Under the pieces are notes generated by a model. That model saw only the letters and a program-made list of their open reading frames with translations. It was not told the origin of the DNA and did not search any database. A stretch of 64,000 nt of DNA from Piromyces finnis (Eukaryota > Neocallimastigomycota > Neocallimastigomycetes > Neocallimastigales > Neocallimastigaceae): NCBI GenBank assembly GCA_002104945.1, contig MCFH01000025.1:558001-622000 (forward strand), written 5' to 3'. Positions within the stretch are counted from its first letter, which is position 1; each line of letters begins with the position of its first letter. A program made the translations under genes and the position numbers. Positions 49,914-59,920 of this stretch are shown piece by piece.

Positions 49914-50898
49914 TTTTCACCAAAATCCTTAGTTTCATCATAATAATATAGTAACATAACAAAAAAAAATAGGCTGAATTAAAGTTATATAAATGTTTCA
50001 AAATTTCATTTTTTTAATATTTTAATAATAATTAAAGTTTGGGTAAAGTCATTAAAAATAAAAAAGATAAAATTCTATATTCTATATAATTTATATTAAA
50101 AATGGTTAATAATACTGTAAAATTGGATGAAATAAATTAAATTTTAAAATAGTAAAAGGATCATCATTTTTATATTTTAATAAATTAAATTAATTTATTT
50201 TGTTTTTTCATTTAATAGGAATAATCAATTTTTATTGGATATTTTCACCAAAATCCTTAGTTTCATCATAATAATATAGCAACATAACAAAAAAAAATAG
50301 GCTGAATTAAAGTTATATAAATGTTTCAAAATTTCATTTTTTTTAATATTTTAATAATAATTAAAGTTTGGGTAAAGTCATTAAAAATAAAAAAGATAAA
50401 ATTCTATATTCTATATAATTTATATTAAAAATGGTTAATAATACTGTAAAATTGGATGAAATAAATTAAATTTTAAAATAGTAAAAGGATCATCATTTTT
50501 ATATTTTAATAAATTAAATTAATTTATTTTGTTTTTTCATTTAATAGGAATAATCAATTTTTATTGGATATTTTCACCAAAATCCTTAGTTTCATCATAA
50601 TAATATAGCAACATAACAAAAAAAAATAGGCTGAATTAAAGTTATATAAATGTTTCAAAATTTCATTTTTTTTAATATTTTAATAATAATTAAAGTTTGG
50701 GTAAAGTCATTAAAAATAAAAAAGATAAAATTCTATATTCTATATAATTTATATTAAAAATGGTTAATAATACTGTAAAATTGGATGAAATAAATTAAAT
50801 TTTAAAATAGTAAAAGGATCATCATTTTTATATTTTAATAAATTAAATTAATTTATTTTGTTTTTTCATTTAATAGGAATAATCAATTTTTATTGGAA
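49914..50898. repeat. Three direct tandem repeats of 328-329 bp
   Basis: Units start at 49914, 50242 and 50571, each beginning TTTTCACCAAAATCCTTAGT and ending TTTTTATTGGA. They differ at only a handful of positions (for example ATATAGTAAC in unit 1 and ATATAGCAAC in units 2 and 3). No open frame and no terminal features of a known transposon are seen. The array lies about 870 bp upstream of the GH6 cellulase start. Confidence 0.95.
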
Positions 50899-51767
50899 AG
50901 ATAATATGAATTAATGTTGGTTGAATAACTATAAGATTTTTTTTTAAATTGTATAATAGTAATCTGGCGTAATCCTTGTTTTTTTATATATATTTATATA
51001 TTAAAAAATAAATTAATTTTTATTTTTTAATAAATTACATAACAATGAGTAAGGTAGATCATTACTTTTCTATTTAATTAAAGTTCTTATTTTCCACCAG
51101 TTAAATGAAAATTCTTTAAAGAAAATCATCATTTAACTTCTTTTAGTTCAAATCTTAATTTATATTTCATGGTTCATTTAACCAGTTAATATTATCTCAA
51201 CCCAAATAAAAAAAAATTAAACTTTTTAGACTTTTTAATCTATTTTATATATAAAATTTTACTATTTTATATTAAAAAGTTTATTAATTATAGAAAGAAT
51301 AAAAATAAATAGTAATGTATATTTAATAATAAATTGTAAATTAAATAGTAATTTTAATAATAGCTAATATTATTTCATATTAAAAAGTATATTTAATAAT
51401 AGTTAGTATTAAATTACTTATTTATTATTATTACTATTTAATAATATAATTATTTAATATTTAATATTATTAAATAATAGACCCTAAATATTCTAAATAT
51501 TATCCATAAATATAGAAAATAAAATATTAATAAATACTATTTAATATTATTAATAAATTAAAAAAAAATATTATAAATATAAGGTTTTTTTATCTGAAAA
51601 ATTTTTTTTTTTTTATTCTATAACTATTTTATCAGTTAATAAATTTAACCTTGATTTAAATAGATTATATTATTTATTGACTAAGTAATCAAAGAAGTAT
51701 ATTTATAATTCACTGGTTGAATTTAAATAAAAAACTTACAATAATTAATACAAATTAATAAAAAAAA
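50899..51767. other. Upstream region of the GH6 cellulase
   Basis: AT-rich sequence without a gene. The last 40 bp before the ATG are an A/T leader (AATTAATAAAAAAAA). No TATA box can be told from background with confidence, and the ACCAAA/TTTGGT arrangement of the GH1 leaders is not present. Confidence 0.5.
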
Positions 51768-53156
51768 ATGAAATTCTCTGCTTTAATTGGTACTTTATTC
51801 GCAACTGGAGCTTTAGCCTCTAGCTGTCACCCATACTACAATTGCTGTAATAATTGTGATGTTTATTACACTGATAACGAAGGTAAGTGGGGTGTTCAAA
51901 ACAACGACTGGTGTTTCATTGATAACAACCGTTGTGGTGGTAACAACAACAGCGGTTACTGCAAGTTCGAAAGTTTAGGTTACCGTTGCTGTAACGGTTG
52001 TGACGTTGTTTACACCGATAGTGATGGTAACTGGGGTGTTGAAAATGGTAACTGGTGTGGTATTAGAGACAACTGTAACAACAACAACAACAACAACAAC
52101 AACAACTACAGAACTACTACTACCACCAGAAGAACCACTACCACCACTAGAGTTAGTGTCCCAACTAGCGACAACTTCTTTGATAATACTCTCTACAGTA
52201 ACTTCAAGTTCCAAGCTGAAGTTCAATCTTCTATTAACAAGTTAAGTGGTTCCTTAGCTGAAAAGGCTAAGAAGGTTAAGTACGTCCCAACTGCTGCTTG
52301 GTTAGCTTGGGAAGGTGCTCCAGCTGAAGTTCCACAATACCTTGATGAAGCTGGTTCCAACACTGTTGTTTTCGTCTTATATATGATTCCAACTCGTGAT
52401 TGTAACGCTAACGCCTCTGCTGGTGGTAGTTCCAACATTGAAAAGTACAAGGGTTACGTTGACAAGATCTACAACACTATTAACCAATATCCAAACTCTA
52501 GAATTGTTATGATTCTTGAACCAGATACTATTGGTAACCTTGTTACTGCTAACAATGACAACTGTAGAAACGTCCAAAACATGCACAAGCAAGCCCTTTC
52601 TTACGCTATTAGTAAGTTCGGTACCCAAAGTAACGTCAGAGTTTACCTTGATGCTGCTCACGGTGCTTGGTTATCTAGCCACGCTGACAAGACTGCCCAA
52701 GTTATTAAGGAAATCTTAAACAACGCTGGTAACGGTAAACTTCGTGGTATCAGTACTAACGTTTCTAACTACCAAACTGTTAACGATGAATACAACTACC
52801 ACATGAGACTTAACAGTGCCCTCGAAAACCTTGGTGTTAGAGGTATGAAATTCATTGTTGATACTTCCCGTAACGGTGCTAACATTTCTGGTGCTTTCAA
52901 TGCTAGTGGTACCTGGTGTAACTTCAAGGGTGCTGGTTTAGGTGCTCGTCCACAAGGTAGCCCAGACCCAAGCAAGCCATTACTTGATGCTTACATGTGG
53001 ATTAAGACTCCAGGTGAAGCTGATGGTTCTTCTAGCGGTTCTAGAGCTGATCCAGTCTGTGCTCGTTACGATTCTCTTCAAGGTGCTCCAGATGCTGGTT
53101 CTTGGTTCCATGATTACTTCGTTATGTTAGTCCAAAACGCTAACCCAGCCTTCTAA
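51768..53156 (+). CDS. GH6 cellulase with two N-terminal fungal dockerins
   Basis: A 462-residue secreted protein of the fungal cellulosome. Signal peptide: residues 1-18 (MKFSALIGTLFATGALAS). Two tandem fungal dockerins follow at about 20-57 and 65-103, each with the CC.xC.V.YTD..G.WGV.N..WC signature (CCNNCDVYYTDNEGKWGVQN and CCNGCDVVYTDSDGNWGVEN). An Asn run (104-113) and a Thr/Arg linker (115-128) lead to a GH6 catalytic domain from about 140 to the end. The catalytic Asp pair is present: D211 in PTRDCNA and the general acid D253 in ILEPDTIGN. GH6 enzymes are inverting and act from the non-reducing end, mostly as cellobiohydrolases. Whether this one is exo or endo cannot be read directly. 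No intron is seen. GC content and codon bias are far above the flanks. Confidence 0.97.
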   Translation: MKFSALIGTLFATGALASSCHPYYNCCNNCDVYYTDNEGKWGVQNNDWCFIDNNRCGGNNNSGYCKFESLGYRCCNGCDVVYTDSDGNWGVENGNWCGIRDNCNNNNNNNNNNYRTTTTTRRTTTTTRVSVPTSDNFFDNTLYSNFKFQAEVQSSINKLSGSLAEKAKKVKYVPTAAWLAWEGAPAEVPQYLDEAGSNTVVFVLYMIPTRDCNANASAGGSSNIEKYKGYVDKIYNTINQYPNSRIVMILEPDTIGNLVTANNDNCRNVQNMHKQALSYAISKFGTQSNVRVYLDAAHGAWLSSHADKTAQVIKEILNNAGNGKLRGISTNVSNYQTVNDEYNYHMRLNSALENLGVRGMKFIVDTSRNGANISGAFNASGTWCNFKGAGLGARPQGSPDPSKPLLDAYMWIKTPGEADGSSSGSRADPVCARYDSLQGAPDAGSWFHDYFVMLVQNANPAF

Positions 53157-53544
53157 GCTTAATAATTAGTACCATATTTTAAATAAAAAATAATAAATTT
53201 TAAAAAATCTTTTTTCGAGTATATAAAAAAAAGTATGTGTAAAAAGTAATTCTAATTTTAAAATTATATTTATATTATAATAAAATTATATAATATAAAT
53301 ATATTTGTTAATAATAAAATAAAAAAATTAAAAAAATTAAAAATAAAATTGTTTTTTGTTTGGGAAAAGTGTGTTTTATAGTTTTGTTGTAAGGGGATGA
53401 TGGTATTTTTTAATGAAAGGGAGGGATAAATAATAGTTTAGAAAAAAATACCAAAAAGGTATATTTAAAAATATATAATATAATGGAAATATAATAGAAA
53501 AATAGTAAATAAAATTGTAAATGCTTTCTATTTTTTTATTTTTT
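53157..53544. other. 3' flank of the GH6 gene
   Basis: AT-rich sequence, no gene seen. It contains the likely polyadenylation region and ends at the relic of an older retroelement. Confidence 0.6.
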
Positions 53545-53635
53545 CCAGTATACGTTATATTTATAATTTATATTAGTATTTATTTCATATTCAATATTTT
53601 TAATTAGAATTAATTATCATGGCAGTCCTTTATAT
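53545..53635 (+). mobile_element. Older non-LTR copy, 5' piece split by element 2
   Basis: It matches the last part of the element leader and the ORF start (compare 54525-54610) with several changes, ending ATGGCAGTCCTTTATAT. The sequence resumes at 59341 (AGTCCTTTATATTAAAG), so this old copy was interrupted right after its start codon by insertion of element 2. Confidence 0.85.
53624..53635. repeat. Target-site duplication, 5' side of element 2
   Basis: AGTCCTTTATAT, identical to 59341-59352. Confidence 0.8.
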
Positions 53636-53703
53636 ATATATTTAACTCATTCATCCCATCCATCGATTCTTGTTGGTGATTTTAATATGTCTAAAGTAAA
53701 ATT

Positions 53704-53990
53704 CCCCTATTGGGAACGTGCCTTCATTTATTTAATAAATGTAGTTTCTCAAGGGGGTCTACTCATGCTCATGGTACTGAGAGAGTAGAAAGAATTAAAT
53801 CCAAGTATTGCGCAATGGATGCTTGGTGCCCTCTTAGGAACGTGCCTTCATTTATTTAATAATGGAGTTTATCAAGGGGGTCTACTCATGCTCATGGTAC
53901 TGAGAGAGTAGAAAGAATTAAATCCAAGCATTGCGCAATGGATGCTTGGTTAGTCTTTAAGGGAAAATTATTAGGACTAAGCTCATGGTA
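53704..53990 (+). repeat. 124-bp 5' UTR monomers of element 2
   Basis: Two tandem units (about 53704-53827 and 53828-53951) and a partial third. ATTGCGCAAT palindromes are at 53807-53816 and 53930-53939, and the CTCATGGTACTGAGAG string occurs in both. The order is the same as in element 1. Confidence 0.75.
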
Positions 53991-54595
53991 CTGAGCGATT
54001 AAAAAACATTTTATTCATCGAATTAAGTATTTGATGAATAAGTTGAATGTTTGATATTCAGGTAAGTTTGTATAGTATTTAATTAGAAGAGTAATACATT
54101 TTGTTGCTGTATTTTTTCTTTTATTCATGTATTCATGTAGTACTACTCTTCTCTTGTAAGAATCCAATGTAGTCAACTTTAGCATTTGCATTGTATTTTT
54201 ATATTCATGTAGCTATTGTTGTATTGTTTCTTGTAAGAGACTGATTCACTCTACATCATGTAAAAATACTATTCACAAGCTTTCTGGTGTCGACATTCTT
54301 GATTCAAATTTTTTACCAATTTAAATATTTAATGAAAAGTAAAGTCAAACAAGTTTAGTGTCAAAAAGCGATTCGAATTTACTAACAACAAACCAAAACT
54401 AGAATTTTTAAAGAAAATTTACAACTAGAATTCAAAAAAAAAAGAAACTTTAAACAAAGCATCGTAACAATTTTTGTACTATCCAGTACTTTTAAGAAGA
54501 GAGAGAGAGACAGATTTTTTTTCCATATACGTTATATTTATAATTTTTATTAGTATTTATTTTATATTCAATATTTTTAATTAGAATTTATTATC

Positions 54596-57500
54596 ATGTC
54601 AGTCCTTTATATTAAAGATAAGAATTATATCAGACGTGGTACCCGGTCTTATGGTATCCCCTTAGATGATATTCGCTCCTTCTTTATCCGTGGTATTCGA
54701 TCATGGTCAGTAAATATGCTATGGGAAAAACTCGAGGTTATTCTAGAAGATAAATTTAATTCAGTTATTAGTGTTAAATATTTTCAGACTTTCAATGATC
54801 ACTTTTTCTTAGTCAAGGTTCATGGTTCATCGAAAGATTGTATTAAAATCTTACACATGTTAAAGAAGAAACTTTCAGTTACCTCAATTTCCTTTTCAGC
54901 TCGTAGTAGAAGGAATCACAAATACACTTTTTCCACTCTCAAACGTAAAATTTTAATTTCTAATAAACATCAACATTCTATTCAACAATCATTTCAACAA
55001 TCATTTCAACAATCAGTTCAACAATCTCATCAACAATCCGATCTTCAACTAGATCTTCAACAAGATCTTCAACAAGTTTCCAATCATGAAAATATTCCAG
55101 ATCTACAGCAAACACAATTTCAATCTCAACATTCAACAATTAATTCTAATAGCTCTATCAACTCTGATAACAGTTCAATAGTTGATAGTTCTTCAGTTTC
55201 ACAGCCATCTAGTAATAGTTCTACTTATTCCTCTGATGCATCATCCATTAATAACGATGACTTTAATAATAATAATAATAGCAACGATTCTTCCTCATCC
55301 AACAAGCCTGATAACTTTTCTTTTTGTCTTAGTTGGAACACCAATGGGTGGAATCACGAAAAGAGAGATAGTATTAGCTATTTCACAGCTATTTTCAAAC
55401 CATTATTTTTATGTTTCCAAGAAACTGGTAATGGTTCTGGATCGAATACAGATTATCCTTGTCGTGTTACTTTGCGAAACTATAGACACTTTTTCAAGAA
55501 AGCTGACGAATCAGTTCCGGGAATGAGAGGTTTATATTTAGGTTTTCACAATTCATGTCAAGCCTCACTTGAAAACTTCTCTGGAAAGTATATTATTTCT
55601 ATTTATACTTTTAGTCTCTGGAATAGATTCAAATGCTCGATTGGTAATGTTTATATGCCTCATAGTCATCACAACATCTATGTTGATCATGCAAAGTTAG
55701 AAGTTCGCTTGTGGTTACAAACTCATTCATCCCATCCATCGATTCTTGTTGGTGATTTTAATATGTCTAAAGTAAAATTATCCAACTGGTTATCAACTAA
55801 TGGATTAGGAGATTGGGAAATTCTTCCGCTTAGAGGGTCTACTATCTCTTGGACTCGAGGTGATCAATCTTCCGACATTGACCATGCTCTTATCAATTCG
55901 AAGATGAAAGATCTTATTCACTCAGGATCATTTATAAATAATTTTTATCCTGTATCAGACCATAAGCCACTTCTTATTAATGGTAAAATTATTCCTATGG
56001 AAGATTTTTCTAATGACTTTAATGTTCCTAAGAAAATTCTGAAATGGAATAGATTAAAATGTATTGAGGAAAAGGAATCTATTCTCAGTCATAATAAATT
56101 CCAAATACTTTCAGCAAAACTCAACGATCCTAATGTTTCTACAGATGAACTTTCCAAAGAGTTTACTTCAACTGCTTTTTCAATTGCAGACGAGCTCAGT
56201 ATTACTTCAGCAAATAATGTTATAAAGTCTTCATTTCATATTTCACAACAAATTTTTAATCTTCAAAAAATCAAAATGAAGTTGTATAAGAGATTTAAAA
56301 AAGAAAGAATTTATGATATAGATGAATTTATTAAAAGAATTAAAATCTACCGTAAACTCATTGATTACATCCACAAAAGATGTAATGAATTTAGGAAGCA
56401 AGAATATCTTCATTGGATTAAAACAGGATGTGAGTATATGAAGAGTCATAATCCTAAGAAGGCCTGGAAATGGATCAAGAAAACTGCAAAAATTGGAAAA
56501 GATTCTTTCTTTATTGCTCAACCAATTAAAAATAAAAATGGAGAATTAGTTGTTGCTACGGAAGAACAACTAGAAGTGTGGCATGATCATTTCGAAAACC
56601 TTGCATCAGATCCAAGTGGTGTAAGTCTTGATTTGGAGCATTGGTATGAAGAACCAACGAATAAACGTTTTTCACTTCCTATGCTTGATGAGTGGGATAT
56701 CAACCAAGATATTAGTATTGATGAAGTCAAGTCAGCTATCCTCACTACTCCAAATTATAAAGCATCAGGTCCGGATGGTATTCCAATTGAATTTTACAAA
56801 GCATTAGTTCCATCAAGTAATGATTCTAATAATGCTACAGATAATAATTCTTCTGGTAATACTACTTCAGATAATGATGCTCATGGTTTAAATTTTATTC
56901 TTAAATTATTCAACCGTATTTGGGATGGAGATTTCCCCAACTCATGGAATGAATCCAGTATTGTTTCTATTCCTAAGAAGGGAGATTTGACAGATTGTGA
57001 TAACTATCGAGGTATATCACTTATCAATAATGGCATTAAGTTGATTTCCAAAATTGTCACCACTAGAATCTCAGAATATGGTTTAAAGAATAATTTCATT
57101 AGACCTGAACAATTTGGTTTTCGAAAAAAGGAAGAAAGTATTAGTCTTTTCATTTCAATCCAAGAAATATGCCGTAGACGTCAATTAGATAATAAAGAGA
57201 CATATTTGGCCTTTTTAGATCTCAGGAAAGCATACGATTCAGTCCCAATCGGTAATATTCTCCATAAATTAGATTGTTTAGGAATCCGAGGTAAGAGTTT
57301 ACAATTCATCAAAAATTTATATTTAACATCTAAGGCTAATGTCAAATTAGATGGACAATTCTCGAAATCTTTTGATGTGAAGAAAGGAGTCCGTCAAGGT
57401 TGCCCTCTTTCTCCTATTCTCTTTAATCTCTTTATTAATGATATATTTAGAGAGTGCGAAGATCTAGGAGTCAGTTTAGGTGACACTCGATGCTGTGGTG

Positions 57501-59101
57501 GACTTTTTGCAGATGATATAGTTATTTGTGCTCCAACAAGAGGATGCTTAAAAAAAATGCTAAGAAGAGTTAATGAATGGGCCTTGTATAATGAAATGGA
57601 ATTTGGTATCCAGAAATGTTCAACGATGGTGATTCGTCCTGAATCAATAGAAAATCAGATCAAGAGAGATCCAACATTTTACTTAGCAGGACAACCCATT
57701 CCAACTACTGATTGCTATACTTATCTTGGTGTTCCATTTGATAAGAATTTGTCCCTTAAACCAGTAATTAAAGCTCTTAATAACAAGGTTTTGAAAGGAC
57801 TTTTTTCAGTCAGTAAATTCTTAAGAAATCCTAATATTCCTATTCCCTTCAAAAAGCTAGTACTTAACTCACAAGTGATTAGCAGAGTTTCATACTTTGC
57901 ACCATTACTTGGATCCAACAAAGCCAGGTCTAGGATTGCTCAGAAGCATGTTAACAAAGGAATACGATGGGTTGCCGGAGTTCATAAAGCTGTATCGTTT
58001 ATTTCTTTATACTCTATTTCAAAAGATTTGAATATTCCTCCATTGTCAGCCAAATGTGCGTTAGCTCAGGTTAGATGTTTTAACAAATGGAAAAACTCAA
58101 ATTGTATTATCTCACACCTTGTCAATTACATTCCTAAATTTAGAAAATACACGTGGTGCAAATCAAGTAGGACACTTGATAAAAAACTAAAGAAGCATGG
58201 AGATATTAAAGCAATTAAAAACTTTTATTGGAAAGATCTCAAAGGGAATTCAATCAAAGCGCAATATTATGATGATAATAAATTTATTGAAACTAAAGAT
58301 TTTATTAAATTATGTTATGAATACCCAGAGTTTGCCTATGGCTTCTACTGGCTATTGAAAGCAAGAAGCGGATACAAGTTGGATGCTAGAGTTGCCAAAG
58401 CTGCTAAATTTGTTGATCCAGTTTGTCCTAACTACTGTCCATGTTGCAAGTGTGGAGATCAAAGTATTAAACATTGGTTATTAGATTGTCCAACATTTAG
58501 AGATATCCGTATTAAACATTATGATTCTATAGTCCAGCTATTAAATTTTTTCAGTCAACGTAATTCCAATAGTCCTATCAATAATAATGAAATTGATAAT
58601 ATCAGTAGAGATAGCAATAACATTAATAGTAATAGTAACATTAGTAATAGTAACAATAGTAATAATAACAATAATAGAAATAATAATATTAGTAATGATA
58701 GCAATAGTGAAGATAATAATTCTAATTTAGATAGTAATTTAGTTAATGATAGTAATAGTTCTAATAATCCGGTGAATATTAATGTGTATGATTATTCTAG
58801 TGTGTGCAGTAAAATATTTAAATTCCTTCTTGGGGGAAGAAGTTTTAACAATATTAATTACAATTCAAGGGAATGGAAAGAACTTTGTAAGCGTCAGATT
58901 CAATCTGGTACTAACGAAGGAACACCATTCTTGACGGTAACCGCGGAACTTCTAACCAAAATCATGCCTTTTGCTATTGGCCAGCAATGGTCAATGTTCA
59001 AAAGGTTTGAAGCAACATCCAAGAGCGTCAATGCTGAAGAAACAGTAAGACAGGCCAGGAGGGCCAGCGCAACCAATGGAGATCATAATTTTGTTCCATG
59101 A
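54596..59101 (+). CDS. Non-LTR retrotransposon polyprotein: endonuclease + reverse transcriptase (element 2)
   Basis: A 1501-residue ORF with the same domain order as the protein at 11155-15681. Endonuclease at about 240-458 (VGDFNMS, SDHKPLL). RT at about 730-1010 with LDLRKAYDSV, GVRQGCPLSPILF and FADD (near 57505). Zinc knuckle near 1276 (CPNYCPCCKCG). It differs from element 1 by scattered substitutions and by length changes in the Gln-repeat (near residue 140) and the Ser/Asn repeat (near 1350), both microsatellite-coded. All catalytic motifs are kept, so the element appears competent. The start ATG follows the leader directly and matches the element 1 start. Confidence 0.95.
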   Translation: MSVLYIKDKNYIRRGTRSYGIPLDDIRSFFIRGIRSWSVNMLWEKLEVILEDKFNSVISVKYFQTFNDHFFLVKVHGSSKDCIKILHMLKKKLSVTSISFSARSRRNHKYTFSTLKRKILISNKHQHSIQQSFQQSFQQSVQQSHQQSDLQLDLQQDLQQVSNHENIPDLQQTQFQSQHSTINSNSSINSDNSSIVDSSSVSQPSSNSSTYSSDASSINNDDFNNNNNSNDSSSSNKPDNFSFCLSWNTNGWNHEKRDSISYFTAIFKPLFLCFQETGNGSGSNTDYPCRVTLRNYRHFFKKADESVPGMRGLYLGFHNSCQASLENFSGKYIISIYTFSLWNRFKCSIGNVYMPHSHHNIYVDHAKLEVRLWLQTHSSHPSILVGDFNMSKVKLSNWLSTNGLGDWEILPLRGSTISWTRGDQSSDIDHALINSKMKDLIHSGSFINNFYPVSDHKPLLINGKIIPMEDFSNDFNVPKKILKWNRLKCIEEKESILSHNKFQILSAKLNDPNVSTDELSKEFTSTAFSIADELSITSANNVIKSSFHISQQIFNLQKIKMKLYKRFKKERIYDIDEFIKRIKIYRKLIDYIHKRCNEFRKQEYLHWIKTGCEYMKSHNPKKAWKWIKKTAKIGKDSFFIAQPIKNKNGELVVATEEQLEVWHDHFENLASDPSGVSLDLEHWYEEPTNKRFSLPMLDEWDINQDISIDEVKSAILTTPNYKASGPDGIPIEFYKALVPSSNDSNNATDNNSSGNTTSDNDAHGLNFILKLFNRIWDGDFPNSWNESSIVSIPKKGDLTDCDNYRGISLINNGIKLISKIVTTRISEYGLKNNFIRPEQFGFRKKEESISLFISIQEICRRRQLDNKETYLAFLDLRKAYDSVPIGNILHKLDCLGIRGKSLQFIKNLYLTSKANVKLDGQFSKSFDVKKGVRQGCPLSPILFNLFINDIFRECEDLGVSLGDTRCCGGLFADDIVICAPTRGCLKKMLRRVNEWALYNEMEFGIQKCSTMVIRPESIENQIKRDPTFYLAGQPIPTTDCYTYLGVPFDKNLSLKPVIKALNNKVLKGLFSVSKFLRNPNIPIPFKKLVLNSQVISRVSYFAPLLGSNKARSRIAQKHVNKGIRWVAGVHKAVSFISLYSISKDLNIPPLSAKCALAQVRCFNKWKNSNCIISHLVNYIPKFRKYTWCKSSRTLDKKLKKHGDIKAIKNFYWKDLKGNSIKAQYYDDNKFIETKDFIKLCYEYPEFAYGFYWLLKARSGYKLDARVAKAAKFVDPVCPNYCPCCKCGDQSIKHWLLDCPTFRDIRIKHYDSIVQLLNFFSQRNSNSPINNNEIDNISRDSNNINSNSNISNSNNSNNNNNRNNNISNDSNSEDNNSNLDSNLVNDSNSSNNPVNINVYDYSSVCSKIFKFLLGGRSFNNINYNSREWKELCKRQIQSGTNEGTPFLTVTAELLTKIMPFAIGQQWSMFKRFEATSKSVNAEETVRQARRASATNGDHNFVP

Positions 59102-59340
59102 TAAAATTTTGATCTTTGACTTGGTATCCCATTGGAAGTCAAATATAATTATTATACTTTAGTATAATAGTGGCATTCTTACTTTAATTAAAATTACTAG
59201 AATACATTATACCCAATTTTTATTCATTTGTGTTTATTAAAATATATTTTTTTATTTTTTTATTTATTACATGTATTATAATTTTAATTAAATTAATAAA
59301 GTTTAAAATATTTGATGCCGTTAAAAAAAAAAAAAAAAAA

Positions 59341-59773
59341 AGTCCTTTATATTAAAGATAAGAATTATATCAGACGTGGTATAATTCATATGGTATCCCC
59401 TTAGATGATATTTAGTTCCTTTATCTGTGGTATTCGATCATGGTCAGTTAATATGCTATGGGAAAAACTCGTGGTTATTCTGAAAGATAAATTTAATTCA
59501 GTTATTAGTGTTAAATATTTTCAGACTTTCACTTTTTCTTAGTCAAGGTTCATGGTTCAACGAAAGATTGTATTAAAATCTTACACATCTTAAAGAAGAA
59601 ACTTTCCATTGCCTCAATTTCCTTTTCAGCTCGTAGTAGAAGGAATCCCAAATACACTTTTTCCTCATTCAAACGTAAAATTTTAGTTTCTAATAAACAT
59701 CAACAATCAATTCAACCGTTAGTTCAACAATCTCATCAACAATCCGATCTTCAACAAGATTTCCAACTTGAAA
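59341..59773 (+). pseudogene. Older non-LTR copy, 3' piece (ORF N-terminus, decayed)
   Basis: Continuation of the copy broken at 53635. It matches the first 480 nt or so of the ORF with indels (for example a 9-nt loss near 59532), a stop at the altered GGTATAATTCATATGG, and loss of many Gln-repeat units. It ends in TTTCCAACTTGAAA. The first 12 bases double as the target-site duplication of element 2. Confidence 0.85.
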
Positions 59774-59920
59774 CCCTCTTGGGAATGTTATTTAATAAAT
59801 GAAGTTTCTCAAGGGGCTCTATTCATGCTCATGGTACTGAGAGAGTAGAAAAAAAAATCCAAGTATTGCGTAATGGATGCTTGGTTCGTCTTTCTCATCC
59901 AACAAGCCTGATAACTTTTA
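59774..59920 (+). mobile_element. Internally deleted non-LTR fragment (5' monomer joined to ORF piece)
   Basis: It begins CCCTCTTGGGAA, the canonical family 5' end, continues through one diverged 5' monomer to about 59890, then jumps to a 26-nt piece of the ORF (CTCATCCAACAAGCCTGATA.., compare 55293-55318). It is too short to be functional and probably arose by template switching or deletion. Confidence 0.7.

Larger units (their letters stand above)
53636..59340 (+). mobile_element. Full-length non-LTR retrotransposon, element 2 (nested, chimeric 5' end)
   Basis: Second near-identical copy of the family, plus strand. It has two 124-bp 5' monomers from 53704, an intact ORF, a 3' UTR ending GATGCCGTT, and a poly-A tail (59322-59340) followed at once by the 12-bp duplication AGTCCTTTATAT. 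Unlike element 1, its canonical 5' terminus (CCCCTATTGGGAACG at 53704) is preceded inside the duplication by 60 nt (53644-53703) identical to its own endonuclease coding region (55720-55779). The target was an older copy of the same family. Few differences from element 1 suggest both insertions are recent. Confidence 0.93.

Noticed and set aside
52000-52661. Overlapping frames on both strands inside the GH6 gene
   Set aside because: Shadows of the cellulase coding sequence; the GH6 frame alone has signal peptide, dockerins and catalytic motifs.
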